Shown: positions 56,201-64,000 of the stretch, piece after piece
How the letters are laid out: the number at the start of each line of letters is the position of its first letter
How positions within the stretch are numbered: position 1 is the stretch's first letter
NCBI GenBank assembly: GCA_934045075.1
Contig: OW203722.1
Coordinates: forward strand, 8,401,303 to 8,465,302
Source of the DNA: Yponomeuta sedellus
Taxonomy: Eukaryota; Arthropoda; Insecta; Lepidoptera; Yponomeutidae
Direction: 5' to 3'
Length of the DNA stretch: 64,000 nucleotides
The notes under the pieces: model-generated
Database searches by the model: none
Seen by the model: only the letters and a program-made list of their open reading frames with translations
What the model was told of the DNA's origin: nothing
Made by a program: the position numbers and the translations under genes

Positions 56201-59200
56201 GGCGACGATGTCCGTGCAAGTGCAGAACCACCAAACAAGACCCATCCAGTTGCTCAGAGGTGTAAGACAGGGTGACGTTATTTCCCCGAAACTCTTCACC
56301 AATGCTCTGGAGGATGTTTTCAAGACCCTGTGGTGGAATGGCATGGGCATCAATGTTAATGGTGAATATCTCACACACCTCCGCTTTGCTGACGACATAG
56401 TCTTAATGGCAGAATCGCTGCAAGACCTACAGAAAATGCTGTCTGATCTTAATGCTGCCTCGAGACGCGTTGGGCTTGGGATGAACTTGGACAAGACTAA
56501 GGTCATGTTCAACGAGCACATCGTCCCTGAGCCCGTTCTCGTCGAAGGTGTAGCCCTTGAAGTTGTCCAAGAGTACGTCTACCTAGGACAAAAGATCCAG
56601 CTGGGTAGAGACAACTTGGAGGGTGAAATCACCAGAAGAGTGCAGCTTGGCTGGGCAGCGTTTGGAAAGTTGCGTCACATCTTCGAGTCACCCTTGCCAC
56701 AATGCCTGAAGACCAAGGTATTCAATCAATGCGTCCTGCCGGTCATGACATACGGAGCCGAGACGTGGAACCTGACAGTGAAACTAGCCCACCGATTGCA
56801 TGTCACTCGGCGAGCTATGGAAAGGTGTATGCTCGGAATCTCGCTAAGGGACAAAGTCCGGAACGAGATCATCCGACAAAAAACCAAAGTCACTGACGTA
56901 GTTCAGAAGTGTAGCAGGATGAAGTGGCAGTGGGCTGGTCACATCTGTCGCAGAACCGATGATCGTTGGAGCAGACGGGTTCTCGAATGGAGACCACGAC
57001 TCGGCAAGCGTAGTGTAGGACGCCCTCCGGCCAGATGGACCGACGACCTGAAAAAGGTGGCTGGTGGTGTCTGGATGGCGAAAACGGGAGATCGGGTCTT
57101 GTGGCGCACCCTGGGGGAGGCTTATGTCCAGCAGTGGACTGCAATGGGCTGAAATGATGAATGATGAATAGGTTTCCACTATCTATTTTACTTTTATACT
57201 TATTTTATTTCTAATGCATTGACATTGACTGTCTGAACATCTAGGTACATGGTACATGGTAAGATGAAGTAAATCTCGAGATGAAGCCAGGACAATTGAA
57301 TGATCAAACATCAAACATACTTTTCTGTAAGTGATGTTCGATCCTAACTGTCCTGGCTTCGTCGAAGAGATTTAGAGTCCCGACCTCCCAGCTATTGCTA
57401 ATCTAAAACCCTTTGTCAATGCTGTTTATATGTCGTTCTGCTTATCTCTAAACAGAATGAGCTTGACCGACTGTCCTGTTGGACGGGTAGCTGTGAGAGA
57501 CGGGAACGTTCGCTTTCTTTTTCTCTCCTATGTGCTTTCTTTTTCTCTCCTATTTCTAAACTATGTGCGAGTAGGTTCAAACGCGAGGCTGAACTAGGTA
57601 CAAGGTAAAATAAATGTAAATCTCTTCGACGAAGTCAGGACAATTATTAGGGTCGAACATCACTTATACAGGTAAGTTTGTTTAATCATTCAAAAATAGG
57701 GGCTTCTAACAATAACAAATCATAATCATCAACCCATTATGTCCCCACCGAGGGGCACGGGTCTCTTCCCTGAGGAAGGTATAGGCCATACTCCACTACG
57801 GGGCCAAGTTCCGATTGGTGGAGGCTTACTAGACTAGTGGCTGGTCTTAGGTATCTACTGTCAGAAGTTATCAATCAATCAATCTGTTTATTGCTTCATG
57901 TGGTACTTACATACAATAGTTGTTAAATAATAAGGTAGATATATAACATGAGCCCTGCATGTTATGGATCTAGCCGCCCACAAGGCATCTGACATGGCTT
58001 AACGACTGCCATTACATTACATTCGGCACCAACGGTTTAACGTACCTTGCAAAGCACGGAAGCGCTCGGAAAAAAGTCCACTAGCGGCAGTCGCGGGACG
58101 GTCACCCAGCCTGTTGTTGCTTAACCAAGAGATTGATTGCGATCACTCGGTTCGACTAGGCCACGAGCGCTTCATTATGCCAAGAGCGCTTCAATAACTA
58201 ATGATCATTAGTAATTATTATGGACATATCGCTCATTTGGCAGAATATTGACGCAAATGTCCTTTTTCCAATTTTACAGGAGAGACCGTTGTTTCATTCA
58301 GAAGTTTTAGAACTTTGTCAAAATGCCACAACGACAGTGGCGCTGTCACGCGATAAAAAACAAAACTACATTACTGTCATTTTTTCCCCAAGTGTAAACA
58401 GTTATTTCGGGTGTTTTGGCATACTTAACTCAAATTGGCAAAAAAGTACATTTGCGTCATTATTCTGCCAAATGAGCGATATCATGTTTAGGCTACATAA
58501 TAATATGCCTGCCTAAAAACAGGCTTGTGTTAACTTTAGTAGTGTCTACTCTATTTAAGGTACCACTTTGGTTTGGTGGCAGTTGGGATAAAATCCAGCG
58601 GCCTGCAATAGGTGTTATAAAACGTAACCCATGATATATATCTTTTGCGTCAATCCAAGTTTTCACGCCGCTGCTCAACCCATAGGTACTCTGATCTAGC
58701 TGATTACGCTACGCATTCAACTTGTTTTTCAGCGCGGTCCGGAACAAGTACTTTTTCCCGAAAGACAGAAGCTTCGACAGAGGTGATTGTGCTGTCACTA
58801 TAATGAAGGTGGACCGCGACGACGACGGATTGTGGACCTGCAGCGCTGGATTCAAAGATGGCACGGAGGACTTTGCTGTCATTAGCCTGACAGTTGAAGG
58901 TAGATAATTGACTGCCTCGTTGGTCTAGTCGTTAAGGCGCTTAGGTACCTGCTGGAGGCCGCCTTACATTTGTGCAAGTGGGCTGAGTCTGGGCGTATTT
59001 CCATGTTTGTGTATTCCTTGAGTGGTTACTATAGTACGGGTACTCTAGTTTAGGACCAGGACTGTTGTATGGAAGTCGTTAATCTAATTATTATTTCTCA
59101 TTTCTTTCTTATTTGTTGTAAAAAACAACAATAATGCATTTAAAAAAAGGCACAATATATGCAAAGCATTATGTTAATTACTTGCATTATATTGTGTCTG

Positions 59201-61714
59201 CTTCGGACTTAAGGTCCAGAGGCATGGGTCGCTCTAGGTCGTTTAGAACTAGACATCCCCGTTCTTTACCTACTAAGGTATAGGTATAACGATGTTCTAA
59301 TTTTCTGTTCTTAGACCTATGTCCTGCAATGTTCGTCAAATGGCTGATGATAATGCTACTGATGATTATTCTACAGATCATATGGGTTGCATAGGCGAGG
59401 ACCACACAAAAAAGACATGGGGCGAGGATTTAGTGCATTACCTACTTGTCACTTTCGCTGATTCGTCGCTATCGTCAATACGTCACTTTCCCGATTCGTC
59501 AATTTCTTAAAATGTTTAACTCGTGAATATCCCTAACAGTCAAACTAAAAGCGAATAAATGTATAAACGTACCTATATCAGTACCTAGGTAATAGAGCGG
59601 TTATATATTTTTTTCTTAGTGTTTATTTTCGCGTCACGCCCATATTCCCCTCATGGAAGTAAACAGGGAAACCCACTAAGGTAGATGCCCACGTTTGCCC
59701 ACCAGGCAAACTTAATTCAATTCAAACATTTAATTGCAGATTTGATGACATCTATTTCACAAAAAATATTTAATATAGGTACGTTGTTTCAGTTGTAAAA
59801 AGAGAGGCACTGCATGCAGATTTCAGAACTAGACAAACAGGCTTAAATATTCCACATAAGAATAGGACACGGCGCGGTCGATTGCTTTGGACAAACGTAT
59901 CACAAGTTTGGTATCTACTTTTATGATTTTTTGAGCAACACGGACGCACTGAAATCTGGGATTGCTCATCAAAATTATCTCTCATTAATACCTACACTTA
60001 GAAACAATAAACGCATCCATTAATATGTTTTACTCATTTTCTTTTGGCTATAACCATGTCGCTATGTCAAACATCAAAAGCAGGTATTTGTCACATCACT
60101 ATTGTATGAATTTAATTTATAATAGATACTGTCTGTCTGTAATGATGATAGGTACTGCCAATTTGTAAATCAGAAAATGACTATCTTATCCTTGGTCCTT
60201 TAACTTCCAGGGAGCATAACATTACAAAAAATACTATTCTGGGATATCTCTAAGTGGAAAAAAGTGTTATTCTAAAAAACAAGCAATTCCCGACAAACTT
60301 CGTTTAAGGTTTAACTATCACCAACTCTACAGTTTTTCTATTTTTATGACATAATAATGATACTCCCTTTTTCTTTTCTTGTCTTCTTTTTACTGTATAT
60401 ATTTCATATTATATACGTTTTAAATGAACGCTGATCGATAATATTTTATAGATATGCAAAAATGATAAAAAAATGTAAGTCATATTAGGAAATCGATTAA
60501 ACCTTCGAAATATTTTATCGACTGTGTCACGCTCTATGGCTAGGAATAAAAACCCAAAAGAAAATGAAATGAAAAGGTTTTATTCAAAGTGGCGCAGAAG
60601 CTGCGGGTTAATGAACTAAGTGTCCATTTCAAAATCTAGATCATTTTGGAGAAAAAATGGACATAAAAACTCCGAACTTACTTAGTCCTTATCAGTCCTT
60701 TCAAAGTCCTTAACAGAGTTTACATAATAATTATTTTAAAACGTAGAACTCATGCATTGTACTGGCTTTAAGTCCAGACATTATTGTCATATAAATGATC
60801 GTTTATGCTATAGTAGCCCATTCAATGGTAGCCCTTTTGGCACACCTACTTTACACATTTTTTGAACCGCGTTTCAGGCAAGCTTAATATCTTCAGGGAC
60901 TGAGTGGGGTCTGCGGTCTGAATGAACCATACTTTCTAAACCGCCTATTACAGTAAATGTCAAGTTGGTATAAACTGGCAAGAAGCATTTTATTTCAGTG
61001 TCTTACATGTTGGTTACGATGCAGTTTTTATTAATTTACCAAAGAAGTAGCACACGCACAACTATAAAGCCGTCATTGCGAGTTGCAAGAAGCATTAATA
61101 GTTTTGCTCCTGTAATAGGTAGGTACAAAATAATAGCGCAATTAAGTATGTCGTATATGTTTAAAAATTTTCTTCTGATGTTTTCAATCGATACCCTGTT
61201 GTCATATTGACAAGACAAATTGTAACTATTAACCAAGGGACACGACATTGTTGACGTTTTTCTAGTGGCCCCGCGTGCCACTTACTTTGATGAATCTTAA
61301 AACATCCTTGTAGTTATTTCTGTAACTTTTCTTGTGTGCTTATTTGCAGTAGGTAGGTACTATTGCTTTGTTTCACATACTTGTGCTATTTTCTCTGTCT
61401 GTTTTATGCCTCTGTCTATCTAGGTAGGTAACTATCAACCCACGCTTCTGCTTAACCTAAAACAGGACTTTACTTATCTGTCGACAGCGACGCCGATCTG
61501 GGAGTACATACTGTTCCTAGCTGTTGGAGTGATTTTAATAATCACCTTCTTATTCATCATGTGGGCGCTACAAGTGTCAGCCCAGAGAACAACGGTACCG
61601 GAGGTGATTGAGATACAAGACCTAGCCCCCGAGGGGCCCGGCCGTCCACGGTTCTTGCAAATTGATCCGCAGGGGATGCCGCAAGAGTTACCTACTCAGA
61701 GTTGGCTGGCCTGA
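44157..61714 (+). CDS. Ig gene C, two-Ig-domain type I membrane protein (299 aa)
   Basis: Exons 44157-44226, 44402-44534, 48852-49154, 58733-58899, 61488-61714, 900 nt, phases 1, 2, 2, 1. Signal peptide (MGKVYKLLIFATIFFAKELG). Ig domain 1 (VNIHC, IIYCGF, DNCSTQI, SGLWICHT). Ig domain 2 (VTLEC, LVYCSF, GDCAVTI, DGLWTCSAGF). Transmembrane helix (ILFLAVGVILIITFLFIMW). Tail with VPEVIEIQDLAPEGPGRPRF. The frame ends at TGA 61712-61714, before the out-of-frame A-type tail peptide. All eight Ig cysteines match B and A, yet most other differences from B are replacements. No known family name recognised; a surface recognition receptor is the likely role (inference). Confidence 0.83.
44402..44534 (+). 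CDS. Ig gene C exon 2
   Basis: Acceptor CTTAATTAG; donor AC|GTAAGT; 133 nt. Encodes AYREYQENEQKVILALKKET, then VNIHCDTDTRIIYCGFIHPN. Five replacement codons and one silent codon differ from gene B. Confidence 0.82.
44600..44935 (+). repeat. Penelope-linked flank, inverted relative to 42985-43320
   Basis: ATTTCAATTAATAATCAGTA through CATGAATCCGTATAAAAACA is the reverse complement of the 42985-43320 flank. It sits in intron 2 of gene C. Gene B keeps only about 30 bp (12648-12680), so the insertion predates the B-C duplication. Confidence 0.75.
44936..46644 (+). other. intron 2 of gene C, shared with gene B
   Basis: Counterpart of 12690-14480, including the LINE-tail-like repeat and the partial AGCGCTT element (46214-46340). 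No coding signal. Confidence 0.6.
46645..48498 (-). mobile_element. pogo/Tigger-like DNA transposon relic, copy 2, opposite orientation
   Basis: Ends GGGGAGACCGGGTACAAAAG at the left and the matching inverse at 48470-48498. The transposase N-terminus (RIRTTARGTTDTELYRKAAEELF) is on the minus strand at 47930-48040. Inserted at a different site from the gene B copy: B is uninterrupted here (about 14480). A tRNA-like repeat is nested at about 46715-46895. Confidence 0.85.
46715..46895. repeat. tRNA-like repeat converted to a foldback, nested in the pogo relic
   Basis: Arms about 46758-46819 and 46827-46888 pair with about 3 mismatches around ACGGATA, which is the anticodon loop of the repeat. 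GTTTTAATATTAT brackets the whole insert (about 46702-46714 and 46894-46906), a 13-bp target duplication. Confidence 0.88.
48852..49154 (+). CDS. Ig gene C exon 3
   Basis: Acceptor CCTTGACAG; donor AA|GTGAGT; 303 nt. Encodes LDDNCSTQIEATEENSGLWI, then RGEVTLECVATK and LVYCSFKPPEAE. About 95% identical to gene B. Confidence 0.87.
49155..50110. other. intron 3 of gene C, first part
   Basis: Counterpart of 15224-15509 and 17213-17880 without the pogo and MITE insertions. 49290-49390 is an inverted SINE-like insert (GGCGGCCTTATTGCTAAAAG). No coding signal. Confidence 0.6.
50141..50196 (+). repeat. hairpin-forming repeat segment, copy 2
   Basis: Same arms as 7308-7364; the loop differs by one substitution. 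The surrounding 150 bp (CCTGAGCCTAGTCACATACA) is shared too. Confidence 0.5.
50260..50790 (-). repeat. cluster of tRNA-like repeat copies
   Basis: Cores at 50295-50366 and 50644-50715 on the minus strand, with a short + scrap at 50419-50447 (CCCATTAGCTCAGTTGG). Confidence 0.8.
50800..51120 (+). pseudogene. jockey-type RT fragment
   Basis: Reads LMTSYLEGRIQRADIY and VRIGVPQ, then (after a one-base loss near 50905) LGPFLFLVYVNDLP, the catalytic LLADDTS box and NWFTSNNLIIN with a stop. Related to the LINE at 25821. Confidence 0.85.
51151..51214. repeat. perfect 30-bp foldback, 4-nt loop
   Basis: Arms 51151-51180 and 51185-51214 are exactly complementary around GGCT. Confidence 0.95.
51235..51840 (+). 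repeat. tandem tRNA-like repeat, two + units, plus a minus scrap
   Basis: Cores 51366-51436 and 51675-51751, period about 310 bp; the second has six extra bases in its anticodon arm (CACGGAGCACGGAGG). A half core on the minus strand at 51270-51308 precedes them, forming a partial palindrome. Confidence 0.85.
51874..53138 (+). mobile_element. mariner-type transposon relic with recognisable TIRs
   Basis: The left end GGCTGCTTATGTATGCGGAA matches, inverted, the right end ATTCCGCATACATAAGTAGC. The + strand encodes a decayed transposase of mariner type: EITHENIRAMIYYDFRRGLT, YHWFSEFNRGRSKLTDEDGR, GDESWIYAYD, HHDTASCHTS and HPPYSPDLAPNDFYLF, fitting DD34D spacing. Multiple frame changes and stops. 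Confidence 0.88.
53141..53500 (+). mobile_element. LINE 3' end (jockey-like), + copy
   Basis: Reads FYNKIPEDILSLTEARFKNC, a LINE C-terminal motif, then a 3' UTR ending in a TTTCATTTCATTTCATT repeat. An inverted relative is at 60575-60935. Confidence 0.7.
53959..54008. repeat. 21-bp perfect foldback at the 5' junction of the RTE-type LINE
   Basis: Arms 53959-53979 and 53988-54008 around TTTCCGTG. The left arm and loop overlap the left target duplication of the LINE. Confidence 0.93.
54009..57166 (+). mobile_element. near-complete RTE-type LINE with 11-bp TSD
   Basis: AATAGGTTTCC at 53974-53984 and 57167-57177. 5' region GTGCCGTGTGGTGCCGGCAG; one ORF with endonuclease and RT; short ATGATGAATGATGA tail without poly(A). 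The only coding lesion I see is a 4-bp duplication. Confidence 0.9.
54200..57152 (+). pseudogene. LINE endonuclease-reverse transcriptase, one 4-bp frameshift
   Basis: Endonuclease in frame from 54200 (LATYNGRSLRL, HILGLSEVRR), continuing in another frame after about 54700 (VVMGDFNAKVG, GSDHRLVRGTL). RT: NYRPITLLSHVYKLFSRVI, EQAGFRKGYSTVDHI, AFVDYEKAFDSI, GVRQGDVISPKLF and the catalytic FADDIVL. C-terminus GHICRRTDDRWSRRV and GKRSVGRPPARWTDD. The frame breaks because CGAT occurs twice in a row (54697-54700, 54701-54704). From there to the stop at 57152 the frame is open for over 800 codons. Such proteins nick DNA and copy their RNA into it; this copy looks young and only just inactivated. Confidence 0.92.
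57180..57700. other. intron 3 of gene C, palindrome-rich, non-coding
   Basis: TGAAGCCAGGACAATTGA (about 57281) and TAACTGTCCTGGCTTCGT (about 57345) form a foldback, with a third related stretch near 57630. 57470-57600 is the inverse of 18940-19065. Confidence 0.5.
57700..58222 (+). repeat. long-form AGCGCTT element in intron 3 of gene C
   Basis: Paralogous to 20826-21350. It carries its own, different insert at about 57871-57970 (AATCAATCAATCTGTTTATT...), placed at the same GTTATC position as the insert in gene B. Confidence 0.78.
58227..58481. mobile_element. 255-bp MITE in intron 3 of gene C
   Basis: Inverted ends of about 38 bp beginning TATCGCTCATTTGGCAGAAT. Absent from gene B at about 21362 (TTATGGACTTAGGCTAC). 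The 98-codon + frame at 58220-58516 is just the MITE read through. Confidence 0.88.
58733..58899 (+). CDS. Ig gene C exon 4
   Basis: Acceptor TTTTTCAG; donor G|GTAGAT; 167 nt. Encodes RNKYFFPKDRSFDRGDCAVT, then KVDRDDDGLWTCSAGF and FAVISLTVEG. Fifteen replacement and no silent differences from B; twelve replacement and one silent from A. Confidence 0.88.
58900..61487. other. intron 4 of gene C
   Basis: 59105-59170 carries the shared TTGTTGTAAAAAACAAC foldback. 59190-59375 resembles 6790-6980. 60575-60935 is a LINE 3' end on the minus strand (inverse of 53150-53490). The rest, including 59500-60560, is AT-rich with nothing recognisable. Confidence 0.5.
60575..60935 (-). mobile_element. LINE 3' end, minus copy
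   Basis: On the minus strand the order is SPGEDI-like LINE C-terminus (CTGAAACGCGGTTCAAAAAA), then 3' UTR ending TTTCATTTCATTTTC. Similar to 53141-53500. Confidence 0.7.
61488..61714 (+). CDS. Ig gene C exon 5 (transmembrane and tail)
   Basis: Acceptor CTGTCGACAG; stop TGA 61712-61714. Helix YILFLAVGVILIITFLFIMW, then EVIEIQDLAPEG. The helix half differs strongly from B although the DNA after it is nearly the same. Confidence 0.85.
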
Positions 61715-62500
61715 CCCGGATGTGGACATAGACCCACCTACTGATTCTCCTGAGGCGTCGTCGCCGTCGGAATAGATTGTTGTTGCTTCTGCCATTCTGA
61801 AGTTCTAAGTCCAAGTGAAATTAAATCTTGTTAACAGATCATAGTATAAGCCACTTCCATAGGTACTGTTAGGTCAACTTGCACTATTTCTTGTGGCTTA
61901 TGAGTGTTAACTAAAATTATTCATTCATTATTAAATAAGTGGTGGTCCAAGTCAGCTTTAATATGAGTAGGTAGTCGGGTAAAATCTTAGTATCTAATCC
62001 GTAATGTTAATAGTTTGTTTGCGCTTCTTTTCTTTATTGCTTTGCTTCGTTTTCTCATATTCTATTGATATTAGTTACGCAATTTTACTTTAATGTTTGT
62101 ATCGATCTTAAATTTTATAATACAATTCAATTTAGAATACAATTCTATTCTAGTTGGACATTTTTTATATATTTTTTTTATTTTGTACTTATGGGCTTCG
62201 AGGCCTCAGCACGACTTAGCATAGTAATAATCAATTGTGATGGCATATTTTATCTTATGCTTAATTAATCACCAAATGTAATTAATAAATTATCTTGTTG
62301 TTATTATCAACTGTGGCTTTGAGTAGGAAGCAAAGTTTGCACAGGCTCGATTAATTTATCATTTTACTAAATCTGTTTGGATATGATACATACAAACTAT
62401 ATAATATTTTCACATACGTATAATTCATTCAATCACCTTTTTGAGCTCTGCAGCCGCCCACACTGGTTTTCTTCTTAAACTCTCAGCACAGTCGATTTTG
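61715..62500 (+). other. 3' UTR/flank of gene C
   Basis: Matches 32430-33110. The first 50 bp hold the out-of-frame peptide (PPTDSPEASSPSE). The MITE present in block B at 33111 is absent here (near 62446). Confidence 0.55.
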
Positions 62501-62509
62501 CCTATTTAT

Positions 62510-63300
62510 TTTTCCTAAGCATTTGTTAATTGTATTACATAGATGTATAGGTACACTGACCCTTTCCTCTATTCCCTCTCCCTGGGGGTCATACATGCCG
62601 GCCACATTTTGGGCACGTCACCTCCCAGGTCATGAAGTTGGTTTTGCGACTTTTGTGTTGGGATTTCAGTGAGCTGATGAGGTTTTGAGGAAATTATATG
62701 GAAGAAAATAATTATTAGAAATGATTTTTTAAGTAAGACTACCATCTTCTAACTTCAGTCTACGTCTGACTTTAGAAACCATAACATACCTATTTACCGA
62801 ATTTAGCAAGAATGGTCGGCAAGAAAATTAGTAATATTTACCGTTTTTCTGTATGATGCCAATTTTGTATGATGATTCTGCTGCTGTCGGCAAGAAAATT
62901 AGTAATATTTACCATTTTTCTGTATGATGGCAATTTTGTATGATGATTCTGCTGCTGAAAATGATCAATGATCAGGACAATGATCCGAAGTATTTGCGGG
63001 ACTAACTGAGGTTGGCATGCTATTAAGTATTAAAAAGTTAAAATTACTTTGCTGAATTCCGCCAAAAATCCCACAAGCACCATGCGGCTAGCTAATGCAC
63101 CGCACTCCCTCCCACTTTTTCATGCTATTAAGTATTTATTTTTTATTTAGAACTATTCTAGTACATTCTGATGCTTTTCTAGGAGGTACGTGTTAAGGGA
63201 ATAGACCTGTCCTGAGCAATTTAATCAATCACCTGCCCTCCTATTACGTAGACTCCACTCTATTGAGTGAAGCATTTAGACTACTCCTAAGTGTCAAAAA
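62510..63300. other. C downstream block
   Basis: 62510-62700 matches 36190-36390. 62745-63010 matches 36605-36820, with a local duplication (GTCGGCAAGAAAATTAGTAA at 62814 and 62887). 63010-63125 resembles 41345-41450. No coding signal. Confidence 0.55.
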
Positions 63301-63386
63301 ATGTATGCATTTGACAGCCGGAGTAGCGTGAAAAAAGTAAAAATTAACGTCACTCAACTCAGTGGACACTTACGTAATACAATGCC
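63235..63386. mobile_element. 152-bp MITE-like insert in the C block
   Basis: Block B (about 36928, ATCACCTGAACAGCC) is uninterrupted. The ends are imperfect inverted repeats sharing TATTACGTA and TTGAGTGA. Possible CCT target duplication. Confidence 0.65.
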
Positions 63387-63504
63387 CCTAAACAGCCACA
63401 ACTATTATGATAACAGCTGCATCATCTTCGGTTCCTTCCAGGCCGCAAGCATGAACCGTAAAACTACTACCGCATGGTCTGGCATGAATACCTCCCGTAA
63501 GTTG

Positions 63505-63774
63505 TTAGGAATCTGTTGCCAAGTATTCAACACAGCTACCATTATTAATACTTTTAATGGTCTTATACAAATGTACAATACGGCTGTAACTTATTCTTGA
63601 CACTTCTGTCGTGACATCATTTTGTTGCGGCGCTTGGCACGGAATCTGTCTGATTTCAAAATCGATGGTAACTCCAAATAAAGTTTTCGGGAGATCTACC
63701 CTGAATGAAACCATCTTCACTGAGCACTTACCCAAGTTAAGCTCGTAGCCTGCGTTTCTGGTTATAGTAAACAA
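63505..63774 (-). pseudogene. unknown minus-strand coding remnant, C copy
   Basis: Open minus frame of 89 codons: GYELNLGKCSVKMVSFRVDL, then PKTLFGVTIDFEIRQ and APQQNDVTTEV. The B copy (37139-37440) shares LPKTLF, GVTIDFE.RQ and APQ. The ending differs: B stops after SISG next to AATAAA, whereas C reads on past that point. Product unknown. Confidence 0.35.
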
Positions 63775-63779
63775 AAAAG

Positions 63780-64000
63780 ACTAGGGTTAGTTAGACCTGA
63801 GATTTCCGCACTTAGCCTCATAGTTGGGCCATTGTACGTAGCAAGCGCTGAGGTACGCTAACACCTCAGACTAGGGTTTCCTTACGATGTTTTCCTTCAC
63901 CGTCAGCGAGTAGTATTGCTACTATAATTTCACAAATGTACATAATACTATAATTTCTAGCCAGTTGAAATAATTTAAAAAAAAGAGTTCGCATACCTAG
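63780..64000. other. right edge, unassigned
   Basis: Non-coding. TTTCCTTACGATGTTTTCCT followed by CACCGTCAGCGAGTA resembles a common lepidopteran repeat also at about 15360-15400. Nothing more can be supported. Confidence 0.35.

Noticed and set aside
58220..58516. 98-codon + ORF
   Set aside because: Read-through of a MITE with inverted ends.
1..64000. CRISPR arrays, operons, bacterial promoters, rRNA
   Set aside because: None seen; introns, LINEs and SINE-like repeats show animal nuclear DNA.

Overview
This is eukaryotic nuclear DNA, almost certainly from a moth or butterfly (Lepidoptera). It is AT-rich and intron-rich, full of short GGTAGGTACCTAC-type runs, and packed with insect transposon families: copia, RTE- and jockey-like LINEs, Penelope, mariner, pogo, Harbinger, MITEs and tRNA-like short repeats. 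There is no operon structure. Most of the longer open frames are transposon debris.

The host content is a tandem family of three paralogous genes on the + strand, called here A, B and C. Each encodes a small type I membrane protein: a signal peptide, two immunoglobulin-like domains with four cysteines each, one transmembrane helix and a short acidic/proline-rich tail. The five-exon structure was assembled by hand and all splice sites and phases agree. Gene B is 12228-32428 (298 aa). Gene C is 44157-61714 (299 aa). Gene A shows only exons 3-5 (4997-8243); a copia element fills its intron 2 and its first two exons are off the left edge or lost. Each Ig domain is split by a phase-2 intron at the equivalent place, so exon 3 carries the back half of domain 1 and the front half of domain 2.

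Layout: 1-4100 copia relic (minus). 4330-8460 gene A. 8460-12000 A downstream block, with a minus-strand terminal exon of an unknown gene at 9071-9222. 12050-32430 gene B, with long introns stuffed with a pogo-like element, MITEs, a jockey LINE with a 5' inversion, an LTR and a BEL/Pao gag scrap. 32430-43980 B downstream block, with the second copy of the unknown exon, Harbinger, LINE, mariner and Penelope fragments. 43985-61714 gene C, with a second pogo copy in opposite orientation, a mariner relic and an almost intact RTE-type LINE (54009-57166). 61715-64000 C downstream block. Introns, promoters and 3' flanks are shared between copies, so many insertions can be delimited by comparing a filled site in one copy with the empty site in another.

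The most striking signal is in the coding exons. Between genes B and C, my hand count of exons 1-4 gives 34 amino-acid-changing codon differences against 3 silent ones, while all cysteines stay fixed. Exon 4 differs by about 9% but the neighbouring intron 1 by only about 4%. That is the pattern of diversifying selection on a recently duplicated cell-surface receptor family. A second theme is the number of near-perfect foldbacks with 4-8 nt loops, one centred exactly on the anticodon loop of a tRNA-like repeat.
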